64,000 bases of DNA from Streptomyces oceani (lineage in GTDB: Bacteria; Actinomycetota; Actinomycetes; Streptomycetales; Streptomycetaceae), in NCBI RefSeq assembly GCF_001751245.1, contig NZ_LJGU01000113.1:272411-336410 (forward strand), in the 5' to 3' direction. The notes under the pieces are model-generated. The model had not been told where the DNA came from, ran no database searches, and was given only the letters and a program-made list of their open reading frames with translations. This document shows, one piece after another, positions 53,573 to 64,000 of the stretch. A program made the position numbers and the translations under genes. Numbering within the stretch: the stretch's first letter is position 1; every line of letters begins with the position of its first letter.

Positions 53573-55122
53573 CTGCCCGCCTCCTCACTCTCGCTCGGGA
53601 GCGCCCGCGCGATCAGGTCCACGCCGTCGGTAGCCACCACCTTCGCCTCGAGAATACGTCCGACCACCGACATCTCAGGCGTCGCACCGTCCAGCAGCAC
53701 CTGGCCGTCCGTCTCGGGCGCCTGGTGCACGGCACGGCCCGCGGGCAGGGCCGACTCGTCCGCTCCCCCAGGCTGTCCGTCGCCCGCCGACTCGACGAGG
53801 ACCCGCACACTGTCGCCGATCCGTTCCTCGGCCCGCTGCGCGGTCAGTTCCTCGGCCAGCCGGGAAACCCTCTCGAGACGCTCGGCGACTTCCTCGGGAG
53901 CGTTCTTGTCCTCGTAGCCGCAGGCCTCCGTGCCGTCCTCGTCGGAATACCCGAACACGCCGATGGCGTCCAATCGTGCGGCTCCGAGGAAGCGCTCCAG
54001 CTCGGCGACATCCGCCCGGCTCTCCCCCGGGAAGCCGACGATGAAATTCGAGCGCACGCCCGCCTGCGGTGCCTTCGCCCGGATGTCCGCCAGCAGTTGC
54101 AGGAAGCTGTCCGTATCCCCGAAACGCCGCATGGCACGCAGCACCCCCGGAGCGGAATGCTGGAACGAGAGATCGAAGTAGGGCGCGACCTTGTCCGTAC
54201 CGGTGAGCACGTCGATCAGGCCCGGGCGCAGCTCAGCCGGTTGAAGGTAACTGACCCGCACGCGTTCGATGCCCGTCACCGATGCCAGTTCCGGCAGCAG
54301 CGACTCCAGAAGTCGTACGTCTCCGAGGTCCTTGCCGTACGAGGTGTTGTTCTCGGAGACCAGCATGATCTCCCGGACCCCCTGATCGGCGAGCCACCGG
54401 GTCTCGTTCAGCACATCCGCCGGGCGGCGCGAGATGAACGAGCCGCGGAACGAGGGAATGGCGCAGAAGGAACACCGCCGGTCACAACCCGACGCGAGCT
54501 TCACCGACGCGACCGGACCGCCGTGGACACGCCGACGCAGGGGTGGCCGCGGCCCGGACGCGGGAGCAACGCCCACCGGCAGGTCGACCGGGCCAGCCGG
54601 CGCTTCGTACGCTTCGGCTCCCGTCCCGTTCGTGTCGCTCGCCATGTGCTCGCCGTGCCCGGGCAGCGCCACCGACGCGCCCGCGTCCTGTCGCGCGGCC
54701 GGGCTGAGCGGCAGAAGCCGGCGGCGATCACGTGGCGTGTGGGGCGCGTGTATCCCGCCCGAGACGATGGTCTGGAGACGGTCGGAGATCTGTGCGTAGT
54801 CGTCGAACCCCAGCACACCGTCGGCTTCCGGCAGCGCCTCGGCCAGCTCCTTGCCGTATCGTTCCGCCATGCAACCGACGGCGACGACCGCCTGAGTTCT
54901 CCCGTGATCCTTCAGGTCGTTGGCTTCCAGCAAGGCGTCGACGGAGTCCTTCTTGGCCGCTTCGACGAAGCCACACGTATTGACGACGGCGACGTCCGCG
55001 TCGGCGGCATCCTCGACAAGGTCCCAGCCGTCCGCCGACAAGCGGCCGGCGAGTTCTTCGGAGTCCACCTCGTTACGGGCACAGCCCAGCGTGACAAGGG
55101 CGACAGTGCGGGGTTCGGGCAT
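53569..55122 (-). CDS. rimO: Ribosomal protein uS12 methylthiotransferase
   Basis: 517-residue radical-SAM enzyme adding a methylthio group to Asp 88 of S12. N-terminal cluster cysteines are at 14 (TLGCARN), 50 (NTCGF) and 84 (VGCMAERYG). The SAM cluster CDRRCSFC is at 213-220, and a TRAM domain ends the protein. About 60 low-complexity residues (roughly 133-195) separate the two cluster domains, making it longer than the ~440-residue E. coli enzyme. First of a tightly overlapping set rimO-pgsA-cinA. Confidence 0.94.
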   Translation of the reverse strand: MPEPRTVALVTLGCARNEVDSEELAGRLSADGWDLVEDAADADVAVVNTCGFVEAAKKDSVDALLEANDLKDHGRTQAVVAVGCMAERYGKELAEALPEADGVLGFDDYAQISDRLQTIVSGGIHAPHTPRDRRRLLPLSPAARQDAGASVALPGHGEHMASDTNGTGAEAYEAPAGPVDLPVGVAPASGPRPPLRRRVHGGPVASVKLASGCDRRCSFCAIPSFRGSFISRRPADVLNETRWLADQGVREIMLVSENNTSYGKDLGDVRLLESLLPELASVTGIERVRVSYLQPAELRPGLIDVLTGTDKVAPYFDLSFQHSAPGVLRAMRRFGDTDSFLQLLADIRAKAPQAGVRSNFIVGFPGESRADVAELERFLGAARLDAIGVFGYSDEDGTEACGYEDKNAPEEVAERLERVSRLAEELTAQRAEERIGDSVRVLVESAGDGQPGGADESALPAGRAVHQAPETDGQVLLDGATPEMSVVGRILEAKVVATDGVDLIARALPSESEEAGR

Positions 55123-55190
55123 GCGCTCAGCCTACGCGTTCCCCCGACGCTCTCTCCTCATCAGGGTTTCTTCACATCCGGGTCTGGCTC

Positions 55191-56000
55191 TCAGCCCTGT
55201 TCCGGATCACCCCGGGTGTAGCTGACCCGCTCGACCTTGCCTTCCTCGCCGAGGCTGTCGACCTCCTTGCCGTTGACCCAGAGTTTCACCGCACCGGCGT
55301 TGCCCAGCACGAGATCCAGCCGTTTGTCATCGGTGAACGTCTTGGTGGCACCTTCCTTGAGCGGGCCCTCGAAAAGCACCTTGCCGCTGTGGTCCTCCGC
55401 CGAGACCCAGCTGTTCCCCTCCTCCGCCACCATGCGCACGGTGACCTTGTCACCCGGTACGCCGGCCACAGCGCTCTCGGACGGCTCGGGCTTGGGATCG
55501 GCCGGACGGCTCGGCTCCGGCTTGTCGGGCTTGTCGCGTCCGGGAGAGTCCGAGGTGGCGTCCCCGGCGACCGGGGTGTCCGAACCCTGGCCGCCATCAC
55601 TGACCAACGTGAACCCGACGAAGCCCACCACCACGACGATCGCGGCCACCATCGCCGCGGTCCAGTTCGGCCGACGCGGCTCCGGCGCGGTCCGCTCGGC
55701 CTCGAACAGAGCCGCCGCCGGGGTCGGCTCCGGGCGCCCGCCGTGCTCCTCGTCGAACTGCTTCACCAGTTCGTCGCCGTCCAGGCCAACGGCGCGCGCG
55801 AGCGTACGAAGATGTCCGCGGGCATAGACATCGCCGCCGCATCGGGAGAAGTCATCGTCCTCGATCCCGCGCACGATGGGTACGCGCACGCGGGTTGACG
55901 CACTGACCTCGTCGATGGTCAGTCGAGCATCGGTCCGGGCCTGCTTGAGGGCTCGACCGACCGAGGGCCGGTCCTCTTCGGGGGAGTTGCCGACGGGCAC
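55191..56000 (-). CDS. RodZ-like HTH membrane protein
   Basis: 269-residue bitopic protein. A cytoplasmic XRE/HTH_25 domain (RPSVGRALKQARTDARLTIDEVSASTRVRVPIVRGIEDDDFSRCGGDVYARGHLRTLAR) leads to one membrane span (AAMVAAIVVVVGFVGFTLV) and, after a Pro/Lys/Glu-rich linker, an extracellular DUF4115 domain (VRMVAEEGNSWVSAED...KLWVNGKEVDSLG). This is the RodZ layout, a cytoskeleton/morphogenesis adaptor. Start: GTG 56000 (VPVGNSPEEDRP) behind AAAGG fits homologues; GTG 56027 would add nine residues. Confidence 0.86.
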   Translation of the reverse strand: MPVGNSPEEDRPSVGRALKQARTDARLTIDEVSASTRVRVPIVRGIEDDDFSRCGGDVYARGHLRTLARAVGLDGDELVKQFDEEHGGRPEPTPAAALFEAERTAPEPRRPNWTAAMVAAIVVVVGFVGFTLVSDGGQGSDTPVAGDATSDSPGRDKPDKPEPSRPADPKPEPSESAVAGVPGDKVTVRMVAEEGNSWVSAEDHSGKVLFEGPLKEGATKTFTDDKRLDLVLGNAGAVKLWVNGKEVDSLGEEGKVERVSYTRGDPEQG

Positions 56001-56118
56001 GAGGTCGCCTTTCGAGCGTGTAGCCACCTGCTGGACATTCAGTCTAGGGGGGTTGCAGATCGGGAGGGCAAGCGGACGGACACGGCTTGTCCGCCATCAG
56101 GAGGCCGTACCGCCTGAC

Positions 56119-56143
56119 TGTGGGACACGCCAGTGTCGCCCCA
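56119..56143 (-). terminator. Possible terminator downstream of ftsK
   Basis: GTGGG-ACAC and GTGT-CGC-CCCAC form a 9-bp stem with a small bulge and a 4-nt loop in the 182-bp gap between ftsK and the RodZ-like gene. Confidence 0.4.
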
Positions 56144-56182
56144 CTTACGTTGACGCATCAGCGGCGGAAACGGTTGCCTGAC

Positions 56183-58858
56183 TCACTCTTTCGAATGAGT
56201 CTCCCCACGGATCACACCGAGTACGCCGTCCAGTTCATCAGGTTTGACCAGAACGTCCCGCGCCTTGGAGCCCTCACTGGGGCCGACTACGCCACGTGAC
56301 TCCATGAGGTCCATCAGCCGACCGGCTTTGGCGAAGCCAACCCGCAGCTTGCGTTGAAGCATGGAGGTGGAACCGAACTGCGTGGAGACCACCAGTTCCG
56401 CAGCCTGACAGAGCAGGTCGAGATCATCGCCGATTTCCTCGTCGATCTCCTTCTTACGGCCCTGTCCGACCGTCACGTCGTCGCGGAAGACGGGGGCCAT
56501 CTGTGCCTTGCAGTGCTCGACGACCGCGCCGATCTCCTCCTCGGTGACGAAGGCTCCCTGCATACGCACAGGCTTGTTCGCCCCCATCGGGAGGAACAGC
56601 CCGTCGCCCTTACCGATGAGCTTCTCCGCGCCCGGCTGGTCCAGGATGACCCGACTGTCGGCCAGCGAGGACGTGGCGAAGGCGAGCCGGGACGGCACGT
56701 TGGCCTTGATCAGCCCGGTCACGACGTCCACCGAGGGCCGCTGGGTGGCCAGCACCAGATGGATGCCGGCGGCCCGGGCCAACTGGGTGATCCGTACGAT
56801 CGCGTCCTCCACGTCGCGCGGCGCGACCATCATCAGGTCCGCCAGCTCGTCCACGATGACCAGGAGGTACGGGTACGGGCTTAGCTCTCGCTCGCTGCCC
56901 TCCGGCGCGGTGGCCTTGCCGCTGCGGACGGCTGCGTTGAAGTCGTCGATATGGCGGTACCCGTAGGCAGCGAGATCGTCGTATCGCAGATCCATCTCGC
57001 GCACGACCCACTGCAACGCCTCGGCGGCCTTCTTGGGGTTCGTGATGATGGGCGTGATCAGGTGTGGAATGCCCTCATAAGCGGTCAACTCGACCCGCTT
57101 GGGGTCCACGAGCACCAACCGTACGTCCTCCGGCGTGGCCCGAACCATCACCGAGGTGATCAAGCAGTTGATGCACGACGACTTGCCGGCCCCGGTGGCG
57201 CCGGCGACCAGGACGTGCGGCATCTTCGCGAGGTCGTGCGAGACGTAACCACCCTCGACGTCCTTGCCGAGCCCGACCAACAGCGGACGGGCGTCCTCGC
57301 TCGCCTCAGCGGAACGCAACACGTCGCCGAGGTTGACCATCTCGCGGTCGGTGTTCGGGATCTCGATGCCAACGGCCGACTTTCCGGGGATCGGGCTGAT
57401 GATGCGGATGTCGGGGCTGGCGACGGCGTAGGCGATGTTCTTCGCCAGAGCCGTGATCTTCTCCACCTTCACCGCGGGCCCCAACTCGACCTCGTAACGG
57501 GTCACAGTGGGCCCACGGGTGAAGCCGGTCACCGCGGCGTCGACCTTGAACTCACTGAAGACCTGCGTCAGGGACGCCACCACCTGGTCATTGACAGTGC
57601 TTCGGGCCTTGCCGGGCCCTCCCAGGGCGAGCACGTCGAGACCCGGAAGGGCGTACGTGATGTCGCCGGAGAGCTGCAACTGCTCCGCACGTGACGGTAG
57701 CGCCTCGGTGGCGGACGGCGCCGTCTGTTTGGTCAGGTCCGGCACGGCGCCGTCCCTGCCTTCCTCCCGGCGCGCCCCAGGCACGGCGGTACCTCCGCCG
57801 GACTGCGTGCCTGCACGCTGCCGGCGTTCGGTCGACAGGCCCGTACTCAGGTCAGCCACCAGCGGCGACGGCTGCACTCCGTGCAGCACGGCTCCGTCCA
57901 AAGCGGCCGCCGCGGCGGCCGCCACGTCCACGGCGTCCGAGGACGTGTCCGGCTGTTGCGAAGCGGACTCGACGGTAGCGGAACTGACACGGCGTTTGCG
58001 CTTCCGGCGTCTCTCCAGCGCCTCCCGCTCGGCCGTGGTCGAGTCCTCAGCCGGTGACCCGGCACGGCTCGTCGCCTCTTCCGCTACCTCGTCCGCATCC
58101 GCCTCGTCCTCCGCCGGCGCCAGCAAGCCGAGCCGCACACATCCCGCGCGCAGCCGCTGCGGGATGGAGTTGACCGGAGTCGCCGTGACGACCAACAGAC
58201 CGAACAGCGTGAGGAGTACGAGCAGGGGCACGGCGAGCATCGAGCCGACGGTGAAGACCAGCGGCGAGGCGACGCCCCAACCGATGAGCCCCCCGGCATC
58301 CCGTATGGGCCCCGCGCCGTCTCCGCGTGCCGGGGCACCACAGGCCATGTGGACCAGCCCCAGCACTCCTGCCACCAGGGCCGACAGTCCGATGACTATC
58401 CGGCCGTTCGCCTCGGGCTTCTCCGGATGGCGAATCAGACGGATGGTCATCCCCGCCAGGAGCACGGGAACCAGCAGGTCCAACCGCCCGAAGGCCCCAG
58501 TGACGAGCGTCTCCACCAACTCGCCTACCGGGCCCCGAAGATTGGACCAGGTGCCGGCCGCGACGATGAGGGCCAGCGCCAACAGCAGGAGCGCGATGCC
58601 GTCCTTGCGGTGCGCGGGATCAAGCCCGCGTGCGCCCTGCCCTATCCCCCGGAACATGGCGCCCAGGGCGTGCGCCACGCCGAGCCAGCATGCGCGTACC
58701 AGGCGATACACCCCGCCGGTGGGCGACGGGGCCGGTGCGGGAGCGGCCTTCTTCGCTGGCTTGGCAGCCGAAGTCGCCTTCTTCGCCGGGGCCTTTTTGG
58801 CCGCGGCCTTCTTGGCTGGCGCTTTCTTGGCGGCCTTGCCGGGCGTACGTGAGGCCAT
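56183..58858 (-). CDS. ftsK: DNA translocase FtsK
   Basis: 891-residue septal chromosome pump. The first 45 residues are a Lys/Ala/Pro tail (KKAPAKKAAAKKAPAKK) like histone H1. Four membrane spans follow (to ~260), then an acidic/Ala linker and the RecA-like motor with Walker A GATGAGKSS and Walker B LLVIVDELADLMM. The C-terminal gamma winged-helix domain (VVSTQFGSTSMLQRKLRVGFAKAGRLMDLME) reads KOPS polarity signals. ATG 58858 (MASRTPGKA) is preferred over an in-frame start at 58894. In Streptomyces it acts at sporulation septa. Confidence 0.95.
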   Translation of the reverse strand: MASRTPGKAAKKAPAKKAAAKKAPAKKATSAAKPAKKAAPAPAPSPTGGVYRLVRACWLGVAHALGAMFRGIGQGARGLDPAHRKDGIALLLLALALIVAAGTWSNLRGPVGELVETLVTGAFGRLDLLVPVLLAGMTIRLIRHPEKPEANGRIVIGLSALVAGVLGLVHMACGAPARGDGAGPIRDAGGLIGWGVASPLVFTVGSMLAVPLLVLLTLFGLLVVTATPVNSIPQRLRAGCVRLGLLAPAEDEADADEVAEEATSRAGSPAEDSTTAEREALERRRKRKRRVSSATVESASQQPDTSSDAVDVAAAAAAALDGAVLHGVQPSPLVADLSTGLSTERRQRAGTQSGGGTAVPGARREEGRDGAVPDLTKQTAPSATEALPSRAEQLQLSGDITYALPGLDVLALGGPGKARSTVNDQVVASLTQVFSEFKVDAAVTGFTRGPTVTRYEVELGPAVKVEKITALAKNIAYAVASPDIRIISPIPGKSAVGIEIPNTDREMVNLGDVLRSAEASEDARPLLVGLGKDVEGGYVSHDLAKMPHVLVAGATGAGKSSCINCLITSVMVRATPEDVRLVLVDPKRVELTAYEGIPHLITPIITNPKKAAEALQWVVREMDLRYDDLAAYGYRHIDDFNAAVRSGKATAPEGSERELSPYPYLLVIVDELADLMMVAPRDVEDAIVRITQLARAAGIHLVLATQRPSVDVVTGLIKANVPSRLAFATSSLADSRVILDQPGAEKLIGKGDGLFLPMGANKPVRMQGAFVTEEEIGAVVEHCKAQMAPVFRDDVTVGQGRKKEIDEEIGDDLDLLCQAAELVVSTQFGSTSMLQRKLRVGFAKAGRLMDLMESRGVVGPSEGSKARDVLVKPDELDGVLGVIRGETHSKE

Positions 58859-58971
58859 GGGGCTGAGGTTACCGAAGTTGCCGACAGGGAGCACGGACGA
58901 ACGAGGGGCTCACAGGACCCCGGGACGGTGGTGACGCCCCCTCAGGGAGCGCCATGTCCCGCCCGGCACCG

Positions 58972-59637
58972 CTACACCGTGCTGCCGGCGGAACCCGGCC
59001 CGAGAGCGTCCAGGGCCTTCCTGAGGCCAGTGAGCTTGCGCTCGAGATGGGCTGCGGTGGCGACGGCTGCCGCGTCCGAGGAGCCGCCCAACTGCTTCGA
59101 CAACGCCTCAGCCTGCTCCTCAACCGCCGCGAGACGGGCGGAGAGTTCGGCGAGCAATCCGGTCTGCTCCGGCTCCTCGGCGGTCTCCGCCTCTTCCGCG
59201 CTGCCCTCCAACTGGAGTCTCAGCAACGAGGCTTGCTCCCTGAGCTGGACGTTCTTCATGTAGAGCTCGACGAAGACGGAGACCTTGGCGCGCAGCACCC
59301 ACGGATCGAAGGGCTTGGAGATGTAATCGACGGCTCCCGCCGCATACCCACGGAAGGTGTGATGAGGTCCGTGGTTGATCGCGGTGAGGAAGATGATCGG
59401 GATGTCCCGGGTGCGTTCCCGGCGCTTGATGTGCGCCGCCGTCTCGAACCCGTCCATCCCGGGCATCTGAACGTCCAGCAGAATGACCGCGAAGTCGTCC
59501 GTCAACAGCGCCTTGAGCGCTTCCTCCCCGGACGATGCCCGCACCAGTGTCTGATCGAGCGCTGAGAGGATAGCCTCCAGCGCCAACAGATTCTCCGGCC
59601 GGTCATCGACCAGGAGGATCTTGGCCTTCTGCACCAT
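58972..59637 (-). CDS. osaB: Response regulator of the OsaB type
   Basis: 221 residues: receiver domain (KAKILLVDDRPENLLALEAIL; phospho-Asp in VILLDVQMPGMDG; Lys in DYISKPFDP) then a coiled-coil tail (LREQASLLRLQLEGSAEEAET...LERKLTGLRKAL) and no DNA-binding domain. ATG 59637 stands seven bases after GAGGAGG. It lies downstream of the hybrid kinase osaA; the pair corresponds to the S. coelicolor osmoadaptation regulators OsaA/OsaB. The coiled coil suggests action by protein contact. Confidence 0.87.
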   Translation of the reverse strand: MVQKAKILLVDDRPENLLALEAILSALDQTLVRASSGEEALKALLTDDFAVILLDVQMPGMDGFETAAHIKRRERTRDIPIIFLTAINHGPHHTFRGYAAGAVDYISKPFDPWVLRAKVSVFVELYMKNVQLREQASLLRLQLEGSAEEAETAEEPEQTGLLAELSARLAAVEEQAEALSKQLGGSSDAAAVATAAHLERKLTGLRKALDALGPGSAGSTV

Positions 59638-59815
59638 GGCCCGTCCTCCTCGCCCCGGCAGCCTTTCGGACGCCGCGCCTGGCAGCGACTCCGGTACACC
59701 GCCGCCCGTCCTTGTGCCGGTCATGGTAGCGGCATACAGCGCCCCGCCACACCCTGTCACCGTGTTGTCACTGTGCACGTCTCAGAAACGCACCGGAGGA
59801 ACGGAAGGTTCCCGG

Positions 59816-59838
59816 TTACCCACATTTCCAACGTTAAC
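59816..59838 (-). promoter_or_regulatory. osaB: SigB-like promoter candidate before osaB
   Basis: On the minus strand GTTA (59838-59835), 13 bp, GGGTAA (59821-59816). Streptomyces SigB-family promoters read GNNTN14-16GGGTAY/A, so the -10 matches well and the -35 and spacing are marginal. It lies 179 bp before the osaB ATG. Confidence 0.33.
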
Positions 59839-59881
59839 GACCACAGCGTGTCAACGACATGTGTCCCCTCACCGTGTCACA

Positions 59882-62800
59882 TCAACGCGACTCCATCCAC
59901 TGGCCCATGACAATCAGCAGGTGGTCCGTGTCCACCGGCTTCGTGACGTAGTCGGAGGCTCCGGACTCGATGCTCTTCTCCCGGTCACCCTGCATCGCCT
60001 TCGCGGTCAGCGCGATGATGGGCAACCCCTCGAACTGCGGCATCCTACGAATCGCGGCGGTCGTGGCATAGCCGTCCATTTCCGGCATCATGATGTCCAT
60101 CAACACCACCGCGGCATCGTCGTTCTGCTCCAGAACCTCGATGCCCTCCCGACCGTTCTCGGCATACAGCACCTGCAGACCACTCTGTTCCAGGACGCTG
60201 GTCAACGCGAAGACGTTGCGGATGTCGTCGTCGACGATCAGCACCTTCTCCCCGTTGAAACGCGCCGAAGGGCCTGGGCGCACCAAGTCCTGGCCATTCG
60301 TACGCCACGACTCCTCAGCCTTCGTCTCGCGTCCCGCGACATCCGTGGCCTCTCCGCCCCCGCGCTGTCCCTCAGCAGGCTCCGCACGATCCATCCCCGG
60401 CCTCGCCTGCCTCCTACGACGCTGGGCGAGGGAAGCCGCCGCCCGCTTGGCATCGCTCTCCGGTGCCGTGTCCGTCTCCCCCTGGGCGATGTCCCGCTGC
60501 TGGGCGGCGCCAGCCCCATCACCAGCGTCAGCGGCCCCAGCGGTCTCGTCGGCCATAGCAGCCCCAGCGGAGTCAGTGAACGAGCCCCCCGTCGTGTCCT
60601 CCGAGGCGTCGTCAACCGCGTGATGCTCCTCCCCCTGGGTCGTACGGGCCTCCGGCGGCGCCGCCGCGAGCGCCAGCGAACCGGTGCTGACCTGTGCGTA
60701 ACCCTGCGGAGGAAGCTCCACCGGCTGCAACGGTAGGTAGAGGGTGAACGTCGAGCCCCGGCCGGCCTCGCTGGCGGCGTCGATCTCACCGCCCAGGAGC
60801 CGGGCGATCTCCCGGCTGATGGACAACCCGAGCCCCGTGCCACCGTACTTCCGGCTGGTCGTACCGTCAGCCTGCTTGAACGCCTCGAAGATCACCAGCA
60901 TCTTGCTCGCCGCGATCCCGATACCGGTGTCCGTCACCGAGAACGCCACCAGGTCGGCGTCGGCGTCGCGGATGGAGCCGTGCTCGAGCATCAACTGCCT
61001 GATCCCGTCCGGCACCTCGTCAGCCGCCGCACGGATCACGAGTTCGACGGCTCCGGAATCGGTGAACTTGACGGCGTTCGAGAGCAAGTTACGCAGCACC
61101 TGCAGCAGCCGCTGTTCGTCCGTGTGCAGAGTGGCCGGCAGCTCTGGAGAGACCCGGACCGAGAAGTCCAGACCCTTCTCCGCGGTCAGGGGCCGGAAAG
61201 TCGCCTCGACGTAGTCCACGAGCTGGACGAGCGCGATACGGGTCGGGCTGACGTCCATCTTTCCCGCCTCGACCTTCGACAGGTCGAGGATGTCGTTGAT
61301 GAGCTGGAGCAGGTCGGAACCGGCTCCGTGGATGGTCTCGGAGAACTCCACCTGCTTCGGAGAGAGGTTGCCCTCCGCGTTGTCCGCGAGGAGCTTGGCC
61401 AGAATCAGCAAGGAGTTCAGCGGGGTGCGCAACTCGTGCGACATGTTCGCGAGGAACTCCGACTTGTAACGCATCGACACCGAGAGCTGTTCCGCACGCT
61501 CCTCGAGCACCTGTCGGGCTTCCTCGATCTCCCGGTTCTTGATCTCGATGTCGCTGTTGGTCTGGGCCAGTTGCTCGGCCTTCTCCTCCAGCTGCGCGTT
61601 CGACTCCTGCAGCGCCTTCTGCCGACTCTCCAGCTCCGCGGAGCGCTCCTGGAGCTGTTCGGTCAGCTCCTGGGACTGCGCCAAAAGCACCTCCGTCTTG
61701 GTGTTGACGCTGATGGTGTTGACACTGGTCGCGATGACCTCCGCGATCCGGTTCAGGAAGTCCTTCTGGATCTGCGTGAACGGCTGGAAGGAGGCCAGCT
61801 CGACGACACCGAGCACCACCCCTTCGAAGATCACCGGCAGCACGATGACATGAGCCGGTGGCGCCTCGCCGAGCCCGGAGGAGATCTTGAGATAACCGGG
61901 CGGAGCGTTCTCCACCAGGATGGTGCGCTTCTCGTCGGCAGCCGTCCCCACGAGGGCCTCGCCAGGGCCGAACGTGGTGGGCATGCTCCCGGTCTCGTAG
62001 CCGTAACTGCCCACCATCCGCAGCTCGTACGACACGTCCTCCTCCGCGCCGGAGGAGCCCGTGCCGATCTCCCCGGCACCGATGCCGTCCGTACCGCCGC
62101 CCACGGGAACCGCCACGAAGAAGGCACCGTGCTGCGCCGCCACCACCGGAGTCAACTCGCTCATGATCAGGCGGGCCACGTCCTTGAGATCGCGGTGCCC
62201 CTGCATGCGCGCGGAGATCCGGGCCAGATTGCCCTTCAGCCAGTCCTGCTCCTTGTTGGCCAGGGTGGTCTCGCGCAGGTTGGTGATCATCGTGTTGATG
62301 TAGCCCTGCAGCTTCAGGATCTCGCCGGACGCGTCCACATCGATGCGCACGTTGTGGTCCCCACGGGTCACCGCGGTGGCGACCTGGGAGATGTTGCGCA
62401 CCTGACGGGTGAGGTTACCCGCCATCTCGTTCACCGAGTCGGTCAGGTCCTGCCACGTCCCGGCCACGTCGCGTACCCGCGCCTGGCCGCCCAACTGGCC
62501 CTCCGTACCCACCTCCCGGGCCACCCGCGTCACCTGCTCAGCGAACGAGGACAACTGGTCGACCATCGTGTTGATCGTGGTCTTCAGTTCGAGGATCTCG
62601 CCGTTCGCCTCGATGTCGATCTTCTTCGTCAGGTCACCCTTGGCGATGGCGGTCGTCACCATGGCGATGTTGCGCACCTGACCGGTCAGGTTCGACGCCA
62701 TGGAGTTCACCGAGTCCGTCAGGTCCTTCCAGGTCCCAGCCACCCCCGAGACCCTGGCCTGGCCGCCCAGCTGGCCCTCCGTACCCACCTCGCGGGCGAC

Positions 62801-64000
62801 CCGCGTCACCTCCTCGGCGAACGCGGAGAGGGTTGTCACCATCGTGTTCACGGTGTCGGCCAGCTGCGCGACCTCGCCACTGGCCTCGACGGTGACCTTC
62901 TTCGTCAGATCGCCGTTGGCGACCGCGCCGGCGACCTGCGAGATGTTGCGCACCTGGCCGGTGAGGTTGTTGGCCATCAGATTGACGTTGTCCGTGAGGT
63001 CCTTCCAGATCCCGGACACGTCCCGTACGCGCGCCTGGCCGCCCAGCTGGCCCTCCGTACCCACCTCGCGGGCAACCCGCGTCACCTGCTCCGCGAACAG
63101 GGACAGCTGGTCCACCATGGTGTTGACGGTGGTCACCAGGGCCAGGATCTCGCCCTTGGCGTCGACGGTGATCTTCTTGGACAGGTCTCCCTGGGCGACG
63201 GCCGTGGTGACCTCCGCGATGTTCCGCACCTGAGACGTCAGGTTGTTCGCCATGAAGTTCACGGACTGGGTGAGGTCCTTCCAGGTACCGGAAACCCCCT
63301 TCACCTCGGCCTGGCCACCGAGGATGCCCTCCGTACCGACCTCCCGGGCCACCCGGGTCACCTGCTCGGCGAACGACGAGAGCTGACCCACCATCGTGTT
63401 GATCGTCGTCTTCAGCTCAAGGATCTCACCACGGGCGTCCACATCGATCTTCTGCGACAGATCACCCCGCGCCACCGCGGTGGCGACCTGGGAGATGTTG
63501 CGCACCTGGGCGGTGAGGTTGCCCGCCATGCCGTTCACCGAGTCGGTCAGATCCCGCCAGACCCCCGCCACACCGGGCACCTGCGCCTGACCGCCGAGCC
63601 GGCCCTCCGTACCGACCTCCCGGGCCACCCGGGTCACCTGGTCGGCGAAGGAGGAGAGCTGGTCCACCATCGTGTTGATCGTCGTCTTCAGCTCAAGGAT
63701 CTCACCACGGGCGTCGACCTCGATCTTCTGCGACAGGTCACCTCGCGCGACCGCCGTCGTCACCTGGGCGATCTGTCGTACCTGCGAGGTGAGGTTGCTG
63801 CCCATGGAGTTGACGGAGTCGGTGAGGTCCTTCCACGTCCCCGAGACCCCCTCCACCCGGGCTTGACCACCGAGCCTTCCCTCGGTGCCGACATCGCGCG
63901 CCATCCGGGTGACCTGTTCGGCGAACGCGGAGAGTTGGTCGACCATCGTGTTGACGGTGTTCTTCAACTGGAACATCTCGCCCGAGACATCCACGGTGAC
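59882..64000 (-). CDS. osaA: Poly-HAMP hybrid histidine kinase of the OsaA type, 5' part missing
   Basis: At least 1372 residues; the frame continues past the right edge. The visible order is six HAMP-like units of ~92 residues ([47 protein letters not shown]), a GAF domain, a coiled coil ([19 protein letters not shown]), the H-box [17 protein letters not shown], ATPase boxes [22 protein letters not shown] and [19 protein letters not shown], and a C-terminal receiver ([27 protein letters not shown]). No membrane span is visible. It is a cytoplasmic hybrid kinase, with osaB next downstream. Confidence 0.92.
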   Translation of the reverse strand, partial: VTVDVSGEMFQLKNTVNTMVDQLSAFAEQVTRMARDVGTEGRLGGQARVEGVSGTWKDLTDSVNSMGSNLTSQVRQIAQVTTAVARGDLSQKIEVDARGEILELKTTINTMVDQLSSFADQVTRVAREVGTEGRLGGQAQVPGVAGVWRDLTDSVNGMAGNLTAQVRNISQVATAVARGDLSQKIDVDARGEILELKTTINTMVGQLSSFAEQVTRVAREVGTEGILGGQAEVKGVSGTWKDLTQSVNFMANNLTSQVRNIAEVTTAVAQGDLSKKITVDAKGEILALVTTVNTMVDQLSLFAEQVTRVAREVGTEGQLGGQARVRDVSGIWKDLTDNVNLMANNLTGQVRNISQVAGAVANGDLTKKVTVEASGEVAQLADTVNTMVTTLSAFAEEVTRVAREVGTEGQLGGQARVSGVAGTWKDLTDSVNSMASNLTGQVRNIAMVTTAIAKGDLTKKIDIEANGEILELKTTINTMVDQLSSFAEQVTRVAREVGTEGQLGGQARVRDVAGTWQDLTDSVNEMAGNLTRQVRNISQVATAVTRGDHNVRIDVDASGEILKLQGYINTMITNLRETTLANKEQDWLKGNLARISARMQGHRDLKDVARLIMSELTPVVAAQHGAFFVAVPVGGGTDGIGAGEIGTGSSGAEEDVSYELRMVGSYGYETGSMPTTFGPGEALVGTAADEKRTILVENAPPGYLKISSGLGEAPPAHVIVLPVIFEGVVLGVVELASFQPFTQIQKDFLNRIAEVIATSVNTISVNTKTEVLLAQSQELTEQLQERSAELESRQKALQESNAQLEEKAEQLAQTNSDIEIKNREIEEARQVLEERAEQLSVSMRYKSEFLANMSHELRTPLNSLLILAKLLADNAEGNLSPKQVEFSETIHGAGSDLLQLINDILDLSKVEAGKMDVSPTRIALVQLVDYVEATFRPLTAEKGLDFSVRVSPELPATLHTDEQRLLQVLRNLLSNAVKFTDSGAVELVIRAAADEVPDGIRQLMLEHGSIRDADADLVAFSVTDTGIGIAASKMLVIFEAFKQADGTTSRKYGGTGLGLSISREIARLLGGEIDAASEAGRGSTFTLYLPLQPVELPPQGYAQVSTGSLALAAAPPEARTTQGEEHHAVDDASEDTTGGSFTDSAGAAMADETAGAADAGDGAGAAQQRDIAQGETDTAPESDAKRAAASLAQRRRRQARPGMDRAEPAEGQRGGGEATDVAGRETKAEESWRTNGQDLVRPGPSARFNGEKVLIVDDDIRNVFALTSVLEQSGLQVLYAENGREGIEVLEQNDDAAVVLMDIMMPEMDGYATTAAIRRMPQFEGLPIIALTAKAMQGDREKSIESGASDYVTKPVDTDHLLIVMGQWMESR
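62280..64000 (-). repeat. 276-bp tandem HAMP-coding repeats inside osaA
   Basis: Six ~276-bp units, each encoding one 92-residue HAMP module, with local DNA identity high enough that identical short stretches recur exactly 276 bp apart (for example from about 63396 and 63672). The array continues past the window edge. Confidence 0.85.

Overview
The window is about 70% GC and dense with genes. It reads as a stretch of the conserved chromosomal core of a Streptomyces or a close actinomycete. Diagnostic features are the divergent nrdR-nrdJ/lexA pair, the recA-recX pair, ClgR, the gluABCD glutamate transporter, a second RelA/SpoT homologue (rshA type), an FtsK with a histone-like Lys/Ala/Pro tail, and the OsaA/OsaB osmoadaptation pair. 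From memory, the order resembles the S. coelicolor block around SCO5748-SCO5805 read in reverse; no comparison was run.

Layout. 1-6162: B12-dependent ribonucleotide reductase (cut by the left edge), its repressor NrdR, LexA and a DinG-type helicase. 6342-11180: a three-gene NRPS-independent siderophore (NIS) cluster with two IucA/IucC synthetases around a GNAT acyltransferase. 11441-13835: two tandem paralogous secreted trypsin-like lipoproteins. 13978-23959: housekeeping genes mostly on the minus strand (hflX, rshA, dapF, miaA, miaB), with a LigB-fold protein and, on the plus strand, an orphan MT0933-type antitoxin-like protein. 24364-29555: an envelope locus with a NodB-like/GT2 fusion overlapping an LCP ligase that carries a 16-copy 42-bp coding repeat, then a TAXI binding protein. 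29720-32785: a GH38 alpha-mannosidase. 32911-38711: a two-component system divergent from gluABCD. 38864-46121: a flavin hydroxylase, recX-recA, an AI-2E family permease, DUF3046, and an AraC-azlC-azlD operon. 46168-51782: Lhr helicase and an Nei-type glycosylase. 51819-64000: clgR, cinA, pgsA, rimO, a RodZ-like protein, ftsK, osaB and osaA (cut by the right edge).

How it fits together. DNA damage and nucleotide supply dominate: LexA and RecA each have an SOS box built into their promoter, and NrdR/NrdJ, DinG, Lhr and Nei are interspersed. tRNA and ribosome modification (miaA, miaB, rimO), stress (rshA, clgR, osaAB) and envelope genes (pgsA, rodZ-like, ftsK, LCP) fill the rest. The accessory, least conventional parts are the siderophore cluster with its protease neighbours and the NodB-GT2/LCP/TAXI locus. 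I saw no tRNA, rRNA, insertion sequence, prophage or CRISPR array.
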